DNA of 64,000 nucleotides from Mesorhizobium huakuii (GTDB taxonomy: Bacteria > Pseudomonadota > Alphaproteobacteria > Rhizobiales > Rhizobiaceae): positions 42,321 to 106,320 of the forward strand of contig NZ_BSNY01000057.1 of the NCBI RefSeq assembly GCF_030160235.1, given 5' to 3'. Every line of letters begins with the position of its first letter. The first letter of the stretch is position 1. The notes beneath the pieces are model-generated. The model was not told the origin of the DNA. It saw nothing but the letters and a program-made list of their open reading frames with translations, and made no database searches. A program made the position numbers and the translations under genes. This document shows positions 1-8,372 of the stretch, one piece after another.

Positions 1-2
1 TC

Positions 3-767
3 GCCCGGCTGGCCGAGATCATCGAACTCTCCGACGCGCTGATGGTCGCCCGCGGCGATCTCGGCGTCGAGATGCCGCTGGAAGCCGTGCCCGGCATCCA
101 GAAACAGATCACGCGCGCCGCGCGCCGTGCCGGCAAGCCGGTGGTGGTCGCCACGCAGATGCTGGAATCGATGATCACGGCACCGGTGCCGACCCGCGCC
201 GAAGTCTCCGACGTTTCGATCGCCGTCTTCGAGGGCGCCGACGCCATCATGCTGTCGGCGGAATCGGCGGCGGGTGCCTATCCGGTCGAAGCCGTGGCAA
301 TGATGAACCGCATCGCCACCAAGGTCGAAACCGACCCGACCTATGCCGGCATCATCAACGCCCAGCGCTCCGAGCCGGAAGCGACCGGTGCCGACGCTAT
401 TTCACTGGCTGCCCGCGAGATCGCCGAGACGCTGAAACTGTCGGCGATCATCACCTACACCGCATCCGGCACCACCGGCCTGCGCGCGGCGCGCGAACGG
501 CCGCAGGTGCCGATCATCGCGCTGTCGCCGATCCTGAACACCGCCCGGCGGCTGTCGCTCTTGTGGGGCACGCATTGCGTCGTCTCGCCCGACGCCACCG
601 ATCTCGACGACATGGTCAACCGCGCCTGCCGCATTGCGCTGGAAGAAGAGTTCGGCAAGCCGGGCGACCGCGTCATCATCACGGCCGGCGTGCCGCTGAG
701 GACGCCCGGCTCGACCAACATGCTGCGCATCGCCTATGTCGGGTCGGAAACGCAGGGCAGCCGGTAG
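3..767 (+). CDS. pyk: Pyruvate kinase, C-terminal part (5' truncated by window)
   Basis: Last glycolytic step: phosphoenolpyruvate plus ADP to pyruvate plus ATP, in the cytoplasm. The reading frame is open from base 3, before the first ATG at 42, and the protein reads [12 protein letters not shown] followed by [12 protein letters not shown], the conserved active-site region of the TIM barrel. The C-terminal allosteric domain follows and ends after a VGSETQGSR tail. The N-terminal half lies outside the window. A GC-rich inverted repeat lies about 65 bases past the stop. Identification is firm; only the 5' boundary is missing. Confidence 0.95.
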   Translation, partial: ARLAEIIELSDALMVARGDLGVEMPLEAVPGIQKQITRAARRAGKPVVVATQMLESMITAPVPTRAEVSDVSIAVFEGADAIMLSAESAAGAYPVEAVAMMNRIATKVETDPTYAGIINAQRSEPEATGADAISLAAREIAETLKLSAIITYTASGTTGLRAARERPQVPIIALSPILNTARRLSLLWGTHCVVSPDATDLDDMVNRACRIALEEEFGKPGDRVIITAGVPLRTPGSTNMLRIAYVGSETQGSR

Positions 768-832
768 GGATTTCTTCTTCTTGGCGGAAGCGTGTCGCGC
801 GGTTTCGTGCGGCTCGCTGTGGCCGTATTGCA

Positions 833-864
833 ACAAAGGCCCGGACAATGATCCCGGCCTTTGT
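833..864 (+). terminator. Stem-loop after pyk
   Basis: ACAAAGGCC at 833-841 is the reverse complement of GGCCTTTGT at 856-864. There is no clear T-run after it, so it may be a terminator without U-tract or a 3' end-stabilising hairpin. Confidence 0.5.
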
Positions 865-965
865 GTCGACACGGGGTCGCCCTGATCGCCTCTAATAGGA
901 AGAGAGGCGGCACCGATGGTCGCCTGTCCCCGTCGGCAATTCCCATCATTTGAAAGCAGTATTGA

Positions 966-1694
966 ATGTCATTTCTTGTGTCGCGGCGGTCGCTTTTGAC
1001 CGGACTGTCGCTTGCTGGGGTCTCGGTGATCTCGGCCTGTGCCCAGATGCCCAGACAATCGATCGGCCTGGCCGCTTCTCTTGCTCCGCCGCCGCTTGAA
1101 CCGGCACCGGAAAAGGCTCCGGTCGAAGATGCCGCGCCTGCAGCCCCGGCGTCGCCCGACTACGCCAGCATGTACAGCGCGGTCGAAGACGGCGGCCATG
1201 CGCTGCCAGCGATCCCCTTCAGCAAGGTCGACGAGCGGTTCCTGCGGCAGATCGTCGACGATCCGACAGGCGAAAAACCCGGCACGATCGTGGTCAACAC
1301 GACCGACAAACACCTTTACTGGGTGCTCGAGGGCGGCAAGGCCATGCGCTATGGCGTTGGTCTCGGCCGCCAGGGCTATTCCTGGAAGGGCCGAGCGATC
1401 GTCCAGTGGAAACGCAAATGGCCGACCTGGACGCCGCCTTCGGCAATGATCCGCAGGGACCCGAAGCTGGAGAAATGGCGACAGGGCATGCAGCCAGGCA
1501 TCAGCAATCCGCTCGGGTCGCGCGCCCTGTACATCTTCAAGGACGGCGTCGACACGCTTTACCGGATTCACGGATCGCCGGACTGGAAGTCCATCGGCAA
1601 ATCCGCGTCATCGGGCTGCGTGCGCATGTTCAACCAGGACGTCATGGATCTCTACAATCGCGTTCCCGGCAAGACGCCGCTTCTGGTTATCTAG
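966..1694 (+). CDS. L,D-transpeptidase (YkuD domain), lipoprotein-like
   Basis: Predicted periplasmic enzyme that cross-links peptidoglycan 3-3 or attaches proteins to it. The N-terminus has a twin-arginine pair (R7-R8), a hydrophobic core and an ISAC lipobox with Cys25, so it looks like a Tat-exported or Sec lipoprotein. A Pro/Ala-rich linker (about 35-65) precedes the YkuD domain, in which IHGSP (His202) and SSGCVRM (catalytic Cys218) form the signature. Length 242 is typical for the rhizobial ErfK/YbiS/YcfS/YnhG paralogues. It stands alone, with about 200 bases before it. The exact substrate (3-3 cross-link or lipoprotein attachment) cannot be told from sequence. Confidence 0.9.
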   Translation: MSFLVSRRSLLTGLSLAGVSVISACAQMPRQSIGLAASLAPPPLEPAPEKAPVEDAAPAAPASPDYASMYSAVEDGGHALPAIPFSKVDERFLRQIVDDPTGEKPGTIVVNTTDKHLYWVLEGGKAMRYGVGLGRQGYSWKGRAIVQWKRKWPTWTPPSAMIRRDPKLEKWRQGMQPGISNPLGSRALYIFKDGVDTLYRIHGSPDWKSIGKSASSGCVRMFNQDVMDLYNRVPGKTPLLVI

Positions 1695-1818
1695 AGCGGT
1701 TCGCCGTTTCATGGAAACGGCGAACCGCTCCAACTCTTTGTTTTAACGCAATTTCCAAGGGAAAGCGCTACGCGCTTTCCCGGGAAAACCGCTCACACTT
1801 TTTCCGGAATTGCTCTAA
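1694..1818. repeat. Rhizobial intergenic repeat, GCGGTTC family (copy 1)
   Basis: Begins at the stop codon of the L,D-transpeptidase gene. It contains the palindrome GAGCGGTTCGCCGTT / AACGGCGAACCGCTC around TCATGG, then a GGGAAAGCGC-ACG-GCGCTTTCCC hairpin and a closing CCGGAATTGCTC. Related blocks occur at 37563-37668 and 43472-43528, so this is a dispersed mosaic repeat. Confidence 0.7.
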
Positions 1819-2096
1819 AGCAATTCGTCCTTTACGCAGTTCTTGAGCGCTTGCGGTACCATCGATTCGGGCACCTCGACGGTGCTCGTCGCGTTGGCGG
1901 TTCGCTTGGTGATGCGATAGACAAATTCGTCCGGGTTCGGAGCAGATTTGACTTTTTGTGCAAGAAGATCCTCGACCGAGGACCGGTCCTTCGCGCTCAG
2001 GTCGGACATCGCGCACACACCCCGACTGCGGATGCGTGCGCTCGGTCCGCCGAATCCCGCAAAACCTCCCAGCCGCTCAACGTCCAGTTTGTCCAT
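1815..2096 (-). CDS. Emfourin-type inhibitor of M4 metalloprotease
   Basis: A 93-residue protein encoded 22 bases downstream of the protealysin-like protease on the same strand. It starts MDKLDVERLGGFAGF and ends with a VPQALKNCV segment. The N-terminal R-x-GGFAG strand and the C-terminal P-QAL helix are the features I associate with emfourin, the slow tight-binding inhibitor of protealysin encoded beside its target. No signal peptide is present, as expected for a cytoplasmic partner. The assignment rests on motif memory plus gene pairing; alignment was not run. Alternative: an unrelated small hypothetical protein. Confidence 0.72.
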   Translation of the reverse strand: MDKLDVERLGGFAGFGGPSARIRSRGVCAMSDLSAKDRSSVEDLLAQKVKSAPNPDEFVYRITKRTANATSTVEVPESMVPQALKNCVKDELL

Positions 2097-2118
2097 TTTT
2101 CACCCAGGGAAGCCCTGA

Positions 2119-3156
2119 TCAGAGGCCAACCTTCTTCCAGGCTTGGTCCACGGCGTTGATCACGGCCGCATTCCCGGCATAGAGCTGCCCAGCCACCTTG
2201 CGCGTACGGTCGGCGAAGGCCCCCATCTTGAGATTTGGGGACGGCCCGTATCCGGTCATCGCCTTATACCATATCTGGCCGGCCTTTGCCCAACTATTAC
2301 CGCCAATCGCCATCGCGGCGCTATAGAATGCCAAGTTCGGAATGCCGCTGCTATAGTGGGGATCCATGCCGGGTTGATACTGCGTGTAATGTGTGGGTTG
2401 GGGTGCCAGGCAGTGCGGTGCCGCCGGGTTTGCCATGTCACGAAGACAGATATACCCCTTCGCGGTGGCGGCCGGGCCCATAATGTCCTTACCGATGAGC
2501 CAGTCCGCCTGATTGACCGCCTGCGACGCCTGCCACTGCCGGAACATCGAGCCGAATACGTCCGAAAGGCTTTCGTTGAGGCCGCCGGGTTCGTTGGCGT
2601 ATACCAGTTGCAAGGTATACTGGGTCACGCCGTGCGTGTTCTCATGCCCAACCACATCGTTACCCCTGGTGAAGTCGACGAAAATCTGTCCGTCGCCATC
2701 CCCGTAGGTCATCTGCGTGCCGTTCCAGAAGGCGTTGTTGTACTTGGAGCCGTAGTGGATTGACGAGATCAACGTCATCCCGGCGCCGTCAATGGAATTA
2801 CGATTGAATATCTGAGAATAGAAACGCACCAGATCAGTCGTCACCGTAAACGCGGCTTTGGCCGTGGGATCGCCAGAACTCCCGGGATTCACGACGGGAG
2901 CACCAGGCAGCGTCTGGGTGTGATGGCAGTCATAGACGACGACGTTCGGCGGGCCGGGCAACTGGGCGGCTAGGCCAATTGGAGCGTTGCTCAGCCCAAC
3001 ACGTGTCACCTTGCGGGCCTGTTCGCGAAGCTTTCGGATCTCCGAGTCGAGAGCGGCGGTCTTTTCCAAGCCCTGGCGAACGCCGGCACTAAAGCTATGA
3101 TCCTTGGACAGGCGGACCAATACGTCGTGAGGCACGATCGTGCAATACTTACACAT
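2119..3156 (-). CDS. Protealysin-like M4 family metalloprotease
   Basis: Thermolysin-clan zinc endopeptidase. Residues 171-175 are HENTH, the HExxH zinc site, and the third ligand lies in GLNESLSDVFG at about 192-202 (Glu195). A DPHYSSGIPNLAFY segment further on matches the region of the catalytic histidine. The N-terminus lacks a signal peptide and begins MCKYCTIVPHDVL, like the short propeptide of protealysin-type enzymes (Cys-rich start, IVP-x-x-L). Length 345 fits that short-propeptide group rather than secreted thermolysins. A GGGAGGG ribosome site lies 8 bases before the ATG. It forms a two-gene operon with the emfourin-like inhibitor. The AT-rich region upstream, unlike the neighbours, suggests lateral acquisition. 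Confidence 0.9.
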   Translation of the reverse strand: MCKYCTIVPHDVLVRLSKDHSFSAGVRQGLEKTAALDSEIRKLREQARKVTRVGLSNAPIGLAAQLPGPPNVVVYDCHHTQTLPGAPVVNPGSSGDPTAKAAFTVTTDLVRFYSQIFNRNSIDGAGMTLISSIHYGSKYNNAFWNGTQMTYGDGDGQIFVDFTRGNDVVGHENTHGVTQYTLQLVYANEPGGLNESLSDVFGSMFRQWQASQAVNQADWLIGKDIMGPAATAKGYICLRDMANPAAPHCLAPQPTHYTQYQPGMDPHYSSGIPNLAFYSAAMAIGGNSWAKAGQIWYKAMTGYGPSPNLKMGAFADRTRKVAGQLYAGNAAVINAVDQAWKKVGL

Positions 3157-3495
3157 TTAAGTAACCCTCCCAAGTTGCCGATCTAATATCTAGCATACCA
3201 ATTATATTTACTCCAGCTAAATTTTAGATACCTGATATTCTGGCGGAAAATAGCCCTATTGTAAGGAAAACGTGTTAGGTTACAGAGACTTATCAAGTAG
3301 ATATAACTTCCTCCCGGAGTTTCCGGAATCGCATTCACTGAAGAAATGCTGCATGCGAAGCCGACGAGGCGGCACTTGGGGTTCGAGATCGCACCCGCCT
3401 TTGGCGTTCGACCTGCCCGAGACGGGCTGTTGCCGGTGATCCGCAAGTGCTGCCAGTCGATAGCTGGTCCTAAGGCGCATCGCGTTGAAACGGGT
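3157..3495. other. Gene-free interval, AT-rich promoter region and unassigned sequence
   Basis: Bases 3160-3310 are markedly AT-rich and probably hold the promoter of the M4 protease operon. Bases 3340-3490 are GC-rich but no frame gives a recognisable protein; they may be gene debris. No RNA gene was seen. Confidence 0.4.
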
Positions 3496-4005
3496 TCACT
3501 TGAAGCGCTTCAAGTCTTCGTTCTCCAAAACCGTTGCGTGCCTTTGGGCGACACGGGTCAGCGATCTTGCCGCGGCCTCCGCGTGGTCTATGCGCTGAAG
3601 AAACCGGCGCGCACGCGGAACGGGGTCGTATAGGTACTGGTCCGGACCAAGCATCTTTCGCTGGTTGAGTTCGGTCGTATCGAGCAGATCGAAGTCGACT
3701 TTCACGATCGTGCAGTGCCACCCGGCGTTGCGCGAAGCCCAGCCTCTTTCATGGTGTTCGAGCAACCGCTCACGGACGGAATAGCCATGGTAGTCGAAAG
3801 CGATCACGCCGTTCGTCACATAGATATGGTTTCCCGAAAAACCCTCGGCCGGGATGATCCGCTCCGCATGAAATCCTCCAAGCGGGGGATGCTCGAGGAA
3901 GGTGCCGGCGAGAATGGCGCATGCGCCGTAGCCAAAGAAGATGCGATCCGGCAGCGCCCATCGCTTTTCCGGATTTTTCTTGATGCCGTGCTTGAGGACA
4001 TACAT
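3496..4005 (-). CDS. Conserved hypothetical protein
   Basis: Start ATG at 4005 chosen because it follows the stop of the upstream alpha/beta hydrolase (4007-4009) by one base, indicating translational coupling. The 169-residue product begins MYVLKHGIKK, has a hydrophobic glycine-rich stretch FFGYGACAILAG near residue 20-35, and a charged C-terminal half rich in Arg (RARRFLQRIDHAEAAARS). I do not recognise a family. The N-terminal glycine/histidine pattern with DYHGYSVRERLLEHH could be a small enzymatic fold. Context says only that it is co-expressed with the hydrolase. Confidence 0.6.
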   Translation of the reverse strand: MYVLKHGIKKNPEKRWALPDRIFFGYGACAILAGTFLEHPPLGGFHAERIIPAEGFSGNHIYVTNGVIAFDYHGYSVRERLLEHHERGWASRNAGWHCTIVKVDFDLLDTTELNQRKMLGPDQYLYDPVPRARRFLQRIDHAEAAARSLTRVAQRHATVLENEDLKRFK

Positions 4006-4006
4006 G

Positions 4007-5074
4007 TCAGGTCGGCGCGAGTTCGGCCTGGGCCTCCTTGATGTCAGCGCATTTGTCGGCCCCATAGGCATCGCCGGCAATCCGCGCTTCCACCGTTCTG
4101 GCCATCGCTTCCAGATCGATATTCTTGCCGGCTACCTTCCCGATGGCGCCGACGACGAGGTCCGGGGCGATCCAGTCCGGCTTGTGGCCGAGATTGTGCA
4201 CCCAGACGAGCTCGGCGCCCGGGATGTCGCGCGCCAGGCCGACGGAGTGGATATGGGCGTAGACGACTTTGTCGCGGTCGCCCGAAATGGCCACGGTCGG
4301 CGCGGTAATCTCTTTGTAGCGCGGGGCGGCGCCAAGCGCGTAGCGGTAGAGCCCGGCGACGTCGGTGGCGTTGGCGCGAAAGGCCGACGGCCGCAACACC
4401 AGCGGGATCGCGGCCGCGCCGAGATAGTCGTCCGGCACCTTGTTGGGCGAGAACACGCAGGTCGTTGCATCGGCCATTTGAAACGTGCCGGCAGGATAGG
4501 TGAGTGTTTCCGAGAAGAGCCGGCCGATCACCGGAACGGTGGTCAGATCGTAGTACCAGGACGTCGCGCCGCCCGGCCAGGGATGGGTCGCCGGGGCCAG
4601 GAAGACGAGACCAAGGGTCCTGTCGGCATGCTCGCGGCCGAAAGCCGCCGTCACCACGCCGCCGAAGGAATGGCCGACGATGATTGCCTTCCTGATGCCG
4701 AGGCGGTCCATCAGGGCCGCGAGAGTATTGGCCTGCGCCGACGGATCCTCATTGTTGCCAGGCCCGCGCCCTGACCAGCCGTGCCCCGGCCGGTCGAAGA
4801 ACAGCAATTCGGCGCGACCTTCGAGCAGCGGCCTGAGCGGCAGCATCTGATCCCCGAGATTGGCGCTGGCGCCATGGATGAAGACGATCGGCGGCAGGTC
4901 CGCATTGGTGGGGGCGGGAATGTGGACATAGTGGATGCGGGCGCCGCCGATATCGGCGAATTCGCCAATGGGCGGATTGCGGCGCTCGATCAGCCACGAG
5001 CCGACGCGGGTGACGCCGACCAGGGCAAAGACGAGTGCGAGGAGAAAGGCGAACGCGGCGGAGATCAGGTTCAT
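4007..5074 (-). CDS. Alpha/beta hydrolase, membrane-anchored
   Basis: Serine hydrolase of the alpha/beta fold; substrate unknown. An N-terminal hydrophobic segment (residues 4-22) probably anchors it or acts as an uncleaved signal. Catalytic elements are visible: HGASA oxyanion region (about 68-72), nucleophile elbow GHSFGG (about 134-139), acid in ISGDRDKVV and the histidine in NLGHKPDW. Length 355 includes an extra C-terminal tail (about 50 residues) beyond the usual fold. It is first in a two-gene unit with the 169-residue protein downstream. Likely an esterase or epoxide-hydrolase-type enzyme. Confidence 0.85.
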   Translation of the reverse strand: MNLISAAFAFLLALVFALVGVTRVGSWLIERRNPPIGEFADIGGARIHYVHIPAPTNADLPPIVFIHGASANLGDQMLPLRPLLEGRAELLFFDRPGHGWSGRGPGNNEDPSAQANTLAALMDRLGIRKAIIVGHSFGGVVTAAFGREHADRTLGLVFLAPATHPWPGGATSWYYDLTTVPVIGRLFSETLTYPAGTFQMADATTCVFSPNKVPDDYLGAAAIPLVLRPSAFRANATDVAGLYRYALGAAPRYKEITAPTVAISGDRDKVVYAHIHSVGLARDIPGAELVWVHNLGHKPDWIAPDLVVGAIGKVAGKNIDLEAMARTVEARIAGDAYGADKCADIKEAQAELAPT

Positions 5075-5114
5075 GCGGGGATATACGGGGGTGGGACGGG
5101 ATAAGTTTGGTGGG

Positions 5115-5197
<83 letters not shown>

Positions 5198-5806
5198 CTA
5201 AATTCCTTCGCCGGCAAGCTCTTCCGAAAGCGTGGCGACCTGGTCCTGGGCGCTGCGCATCATCGGATAGATAGCGAGCACCTTCTGCCAGGCCTCGAGC
5301 GCCGACTGCTTGTGGCCGGTCAGAGCCATGATCTGCGCCAGGCCCGACAGTGCGCCGAAATGGCGCGGCTCGAGCTGCAGCGTGTGGTCGATGTCGGACA
5401 TCGACTTGCCGTAGTTCTTCATCATGAAATGCACCGTGGCACGCCGGTTCCAGCCTTCGGCATAGGTCGGCTGCAAGGTCACCACCTGGTCGAGGAAATC
5501 GAGCGCGACGTCGAATTTCTGGTTGTCCATCGCCTTTTGCGACCACAGCATCATCAGGTCGATCGAAGCGCTGCCGGACTGGAACCATTCGCTCCAGATG
5601 TTGCCGGCGATGCGTTCGGCCGCCTTTTCGTTGCGTTCGCGCTTGAGATCGGAAAACAGCTTGTCGAGCCGGGCCTGTTTCGTCATCGGCGCGGCCGGAG
5701 CCTCAGGGGTAGCCGGCGCTGCCGGCTGATCGTCCGCGGCCCTGGCCGGCATGCTTGTGGCGCCGGAAACAAGCAGAGCTGTCAAAAATGCAAAAAGAAT
5801 CCGCAT
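5198..5806 (-). CDS. Periplasmic tetratricopeptide-repeat protein
   Basis: The 202-residue product starts with a signal peptide (MRILFAFLTALLVSG, cleavage after PARA near residue 24), followed by a Pro/Ala-rich linker and two to three TPR units between about 85 and 190 (for example YAEGWNRRATVHFMM and FGALSGLAQIMALTG). TPR domains mediate protein-protein contacts; the partner is unknown. It is monocistronic. The stop lies against the heptamer repeat array. Good gene, function limited to scaffold or envelope role. Confidence 0.85.
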   Translation of the reverse strand: MRILFAFLTALLVSGATSMPARAADDQPAAPATPEAPAAPMTKQARLDKLFSDLKRERNEKAAERIAGNIWSEWFQSGSASIDLMMLWSQKAMDNQKFDVALDFLDQVVTLQPTYAEGWNRRATVHFMMKNYGKSMSDIDHTLQLEPRHFGALSGLAQIMALTGHKQSALEAWQKVLAIYPMMRSAQDQVATLSEELAGEGI

Positions 5807-5914
5807 CGCCCGATCCTAGTCCCGGGCGGCGGGACAGCAAAGTGATTTTAGCGTGAGAAGGTCGGCAGGCCGACAAACATCAAGGGCGGAGGCGAAAAGC
5901 CTCCGGCCGAAAGC

Positions 5915-6040
5915 TCAGCCCTGGCGCGCCTTGTAGCGCGGGGCGGTCTTGTTGATGATGTAAACGCGGCCCTTGCGGCGAACCAGCTGGTTGTCGCGGT
6001 GACGCGCCTTCAGCGCCTTGAGCGAATTCTTGATCTTCAT
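5915..6040 (-). CDS. ykgO: 50S ribosomal protein L36, zinc-free type
   Basis: A 41-residue protein starting [18 protein letters not shown] and ending YKARQG. It is the large-subunit protein L36. The zinc-ribbon cysteines of the classic RpmJ form are absent: there are no Cys residues at all, so this is the C-minus (YkgO-type) form. In Rhizobiales this is normally the only L36. The start at 6040 gives the family's usual length; the longer upstream extension is not conserved-looking. Single gene. Confidence 0.95.
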   Translation of the reverse strand: MKIKNSLKALKARHRDNQLVRRKGRVYIINKTAPRYKARQG

Positions 6041-6271
6041 GGTCTTGCCTGTCGGTGTGGACCCGGTTCCGGGTCGAAATTTTAAGGCGCGCCAGAAGAC
6101 GCGCCTTTTGAACGGTGGGTGGCTCATAAACGAGGAGCCTTGCCCATGTCAACCGCAAGCATGCTCCGCACCCGCATATCATCAAATATCCGCCATGTCG
6201 GCCTTGCGGCATTGCGCGACCATGGGCCGGCTGGGATGATGCGGTGTATTTCAAGTGATTTGGGGACGATC

Positions 6272-6691
6272 ATGCGCCGAATATTGCTGTCCGCCTGCCT
6301 TCTCGTCCTGGCGGGAACGTCCATCGTGCGTGCACAGGAATGCGACCGCTCCGACGACAGCCAGCAAATGATGAACATCTGTGCCGGCGAGGACTACCAG
6401 GCCGCCGACGCCAGGCTCAACCAGGCCTATCAGGACCTGATCAGTTCCGATGATGCCGACAGCAAGAGATTGCTGCAGGCGGCGCAGCGCGCCTGGATCA
6501 CCTTCCGTGATGCCGAATGCGCGCATAGTACAGCCGCCAGCGCAGGCGGCTCCATCCACGCGATGGAGGTTTCGCAATGCCTGACCAGGCTGACCAATGA
6601 CCGCATCAACCAGCTCGCCGCCTCGGCCAATTGCGCGGAAGGCGATGCGAGCTGCGCCAGTCCCGACCAGAACAGCGACGAGGTTCAATAG
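6272..6691 (+). CDS. LprI/DUF1311 family secreted protein
   Basis: Start ATG 6272 chosen because it begins a clear signal peptide (MRRILLSACLLVLAG, cleavage around VRAQ). The mature part has the DUF1311 pattern: C-x5-SQQMMNICAGEDYQAADARLNQAYQ followed by an alpha-helical segment with RAWITFRDAEC, which contains the conserved W-x-x-F-R-x-x-E-C. Four or more cysteines suggest periplasmic disulfides. Members include LprI-like lysozyme inhibitors, but most are uncharacterised. No operon partner; purK converges from the right with about 11 bases between stops. Confidence 0.85.
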   Translation: MRRILLSACLLVLAGTSIVRAQECDRSDDSQQMMNICAGEDYQAADARLNQAYQDLISSDDADSKRLLQAAQRAWITFRDAECAHSTAASAGGSIHAMEVSQCLTRLTNDRINQLAASANCAEGDASCASPDQNSDEVQ

Positions 6692-6702
6692 CTCGTCTTG
6701 AG

Positions 6703-7779
6703 CTAAGTACGGCGGCTGATGCGGGTGAAATGGCCCATCTTGCGGCCGGGCCGCGCCTCGGCCTTGCCATAGAGGTGCAGCATCAGATCGGGCTCGGCGA
6801 GCAGGGCGGGGACGCGCAGCACGTCGTCGCCGATCAAATTTTCCATCACGCAGTCGGAGTGACGCTCCGGGCTGCCGAGCGGCAGGCCGGCAACGGCGCG
6901 GATATGCTGCTCGAACTGCGAAACGACGCAAGCGGCCTCGGTCCAATGGCCTGAATTGTGGACGCGCGGCGCGATCTCGTTGGCCAGCAGCGAACCGTCG
7001 GCCAGCACGAAGAACTCGACACCGATGACGCCGACATAGTCGAGCGCCGACAGGATTTTTGCCGCAGCCGCTCGCGCCGCTTCAGCCGTTTCAAGTTTGA
7101 GGCTGGCTGGCAGGGTCGAGGTGTGGAGAATGCCGTGGCGGTGGACATTCTCGGCGGGGTCGTAGGCAGCCACGGCGCCGTCCAGGCCACGCGCCGCGAT
7201 CACCGAAATCTCGCGCTCGAAAGGCACGAAGCTTTCCAGGATCAGCGGCACACTGCCCATCGCCTCGCAGGTGCCGGCGAAGCCGCCCGCTTCCATGTTG
7301 CGGAAGACGCGCTGGCCCTTGCCGTCATAGCCCATGCGCCGCGTCTTCAATATGCCGCTGCCGCTGAACGCCTTCAGCGCCGCCGTCAGTTCCTCGTCGG
7401 TGTCGACCGGACGAAAATCGGCGGTGGCGATGCCGATGCCGTTCAGGAATGTCTTTTCGCTCACCCGGTCCTGCGCCACGTCGAGCGCACGCGCCGGTGG
7501 GTAAACCGGCACCTTGGCGGCAAGCGCTTCCGCTGCAGCCACGGGGACGTTCTCGAATTCGTAGGTCACGACGGCACTTGCAGCCGCCAACACGGCAAGG
7601 GCGGCAGGGTCGTCATAGGCTGATGTAATCTGCCGGTTGGCAACTTGTGCCGCCGGGCAATCCGGCTGCGGTTCCAGGACGATGGTGCGGTAGCCGAGGC
7701 GGGCGGCGGCCATCGCCAGCATGCGGCCGAGCTGGCCGCCGCCGATGATGCCGATGGTCGATCCGGCGGGCAGGCTCAC
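6703..7779 (-). CDS. purK: 5-(carboxyamino)imidazole ribonucleotide synthase
   Basis: ATP-grasp enzyme of purine synthesis: converts AIR, bicarbonate and ATP to N5-CAIR, the substrate of PurE. The start is GTG (7779) overlapping the purE stop as GTGA. The N-terminus [14 protein letters not shown] is the pre-ATP-grasp Rossmann part, followed by the ATP-grasp core with [12 protein letters not shown] and the metal-binding [14 protein letters not shown] near residue 260. Length 358 is normal. It is cotranscribed with purE. Confidence 0.96.
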   Translation of the reverse strand: MSLPAGSTIGIIGGGQLGRMLAMAAARLGYRTIVLEPQPDCPAAQVANRQITSAYDDPAALAVLAAASAVVTYEFENVPVAAAEALAAKVPVYPPARALDVAQDRVSEKTFLNGIGIATADFRPVDTDEELTAALKAFSGSGILKTRRMGYDGKGQRVFRNMEAGGFAGTCEAMGSVPLILESFVPFEREISVIAARGLDGAVAAYDPAENVHRHGILHTSTLPASLKLETAEAARAAAAKILSALDYVGVIGVEFFVLADGSLLANEIAPRVHNSGHWTEAACVVSQFEQHIRAVAGLPLGSPERHSDCVMENLIGDDVLRVPALLAEPDLMLHLYGKAEARPGRKMGHFTRISRRT

Positions 7780-8273
7780 GGCGTGTCCGTCGGTTCGTCG
7801 GCGACCTTGGCGGTCTGCGAGGCGCGCCAGGCATCGAGGCGCTGGGCAAGCTTGTCGTCGTAGAGCGCCAGCACGGCGGCTGCCAACAGGGCCGCATTGG
7901 CCGCACCGGCCTTGCCGATGGCCAGTGTGCCCACCGGAATGCCGGCCGGCATCTGGACTATGGAGAGCAAAGAATCCTGCCCCGACAGCGCCTTCGATTC
8001 CACCGGCACGCCGAACACCGGCAGCGGTGTCATCGCCGCCGTCATGCCGGGCAGGTGCGCGGCACCGCCGGCGCCGGCGATGATGACCTTGTAGCCGGCG
8101 GCCTTGGCGCCCTTGGCGAATTCATAGAGCCGGTCGGGCGTGCGATGCGCGGAGATGATCAGGCGCTTGTGCGGGACGCCAAGCGCCTCCAGCGTTTCGG
8201 CCGCCTGGCGCATCGTCGCCCAGTCGGACTGGCTGCCCATGATGATGGCGACGTCGGCGCGTTGATCGTTCAA
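7776..8273 (-). CDS. purE: N5-CAIR mutase
   Basis: Converts N5-CAIR to CAIR in purine biosynthesis. The most likely start is TTG at 8273, with GGGGAG about eight bases upstream, giving a 165-residue protein beginning [18 protein letters not shown]; the reading frame continues further upstream but that part is not PurE-like. SAHRTPDR holds the catalytic histidine, and [10 protein letters not shown] and [17 protein letters not shown] match the conserved class I PurE blocks. It overlaps purK by four bases. Confidence 0.93.
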   Translation of the reverse strand: MNDQRADVAIIMGSQSDWATMRQAAETLEALGVPHKRLIISAHRTPDRLYEFAKGAKAAGYKVIIAGAGGAAHLPGMTAAMTPLPVFGVPVESKALSGQDSLLSIVQMPAGIPVGTLAIGKAGAANAALLAAAVLALYDDKLAQRLDAWRASQTAKVADEPTDTP

Positions 8274-8372
8274 GCCTGTTGCTCCCCGGCGACAAAGGCG
8301 CGCCTTAGCGGAATTCGCGCGGGGCCGCAAGGATATCAGGCCATCGGCGGGAGCCGACGGCCACAATCCAGC

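Noticed and set aside
402-872. Long open frames on the opposite strand of pyk and in many other places (for example 4749-4997, 22425-23846, 33875-34119 in alternative frames)
   Set aside because: They are high-GC shadow frames of well-supported genes, with Arg/Ala/Gly-rich composition and no domain.
3183-3480. Minus-strand open frames upstream of the M4 protease
   Set aside because: No conserved motif; the AT-rich promoter half cannot be coding, and the rest looks like debris.
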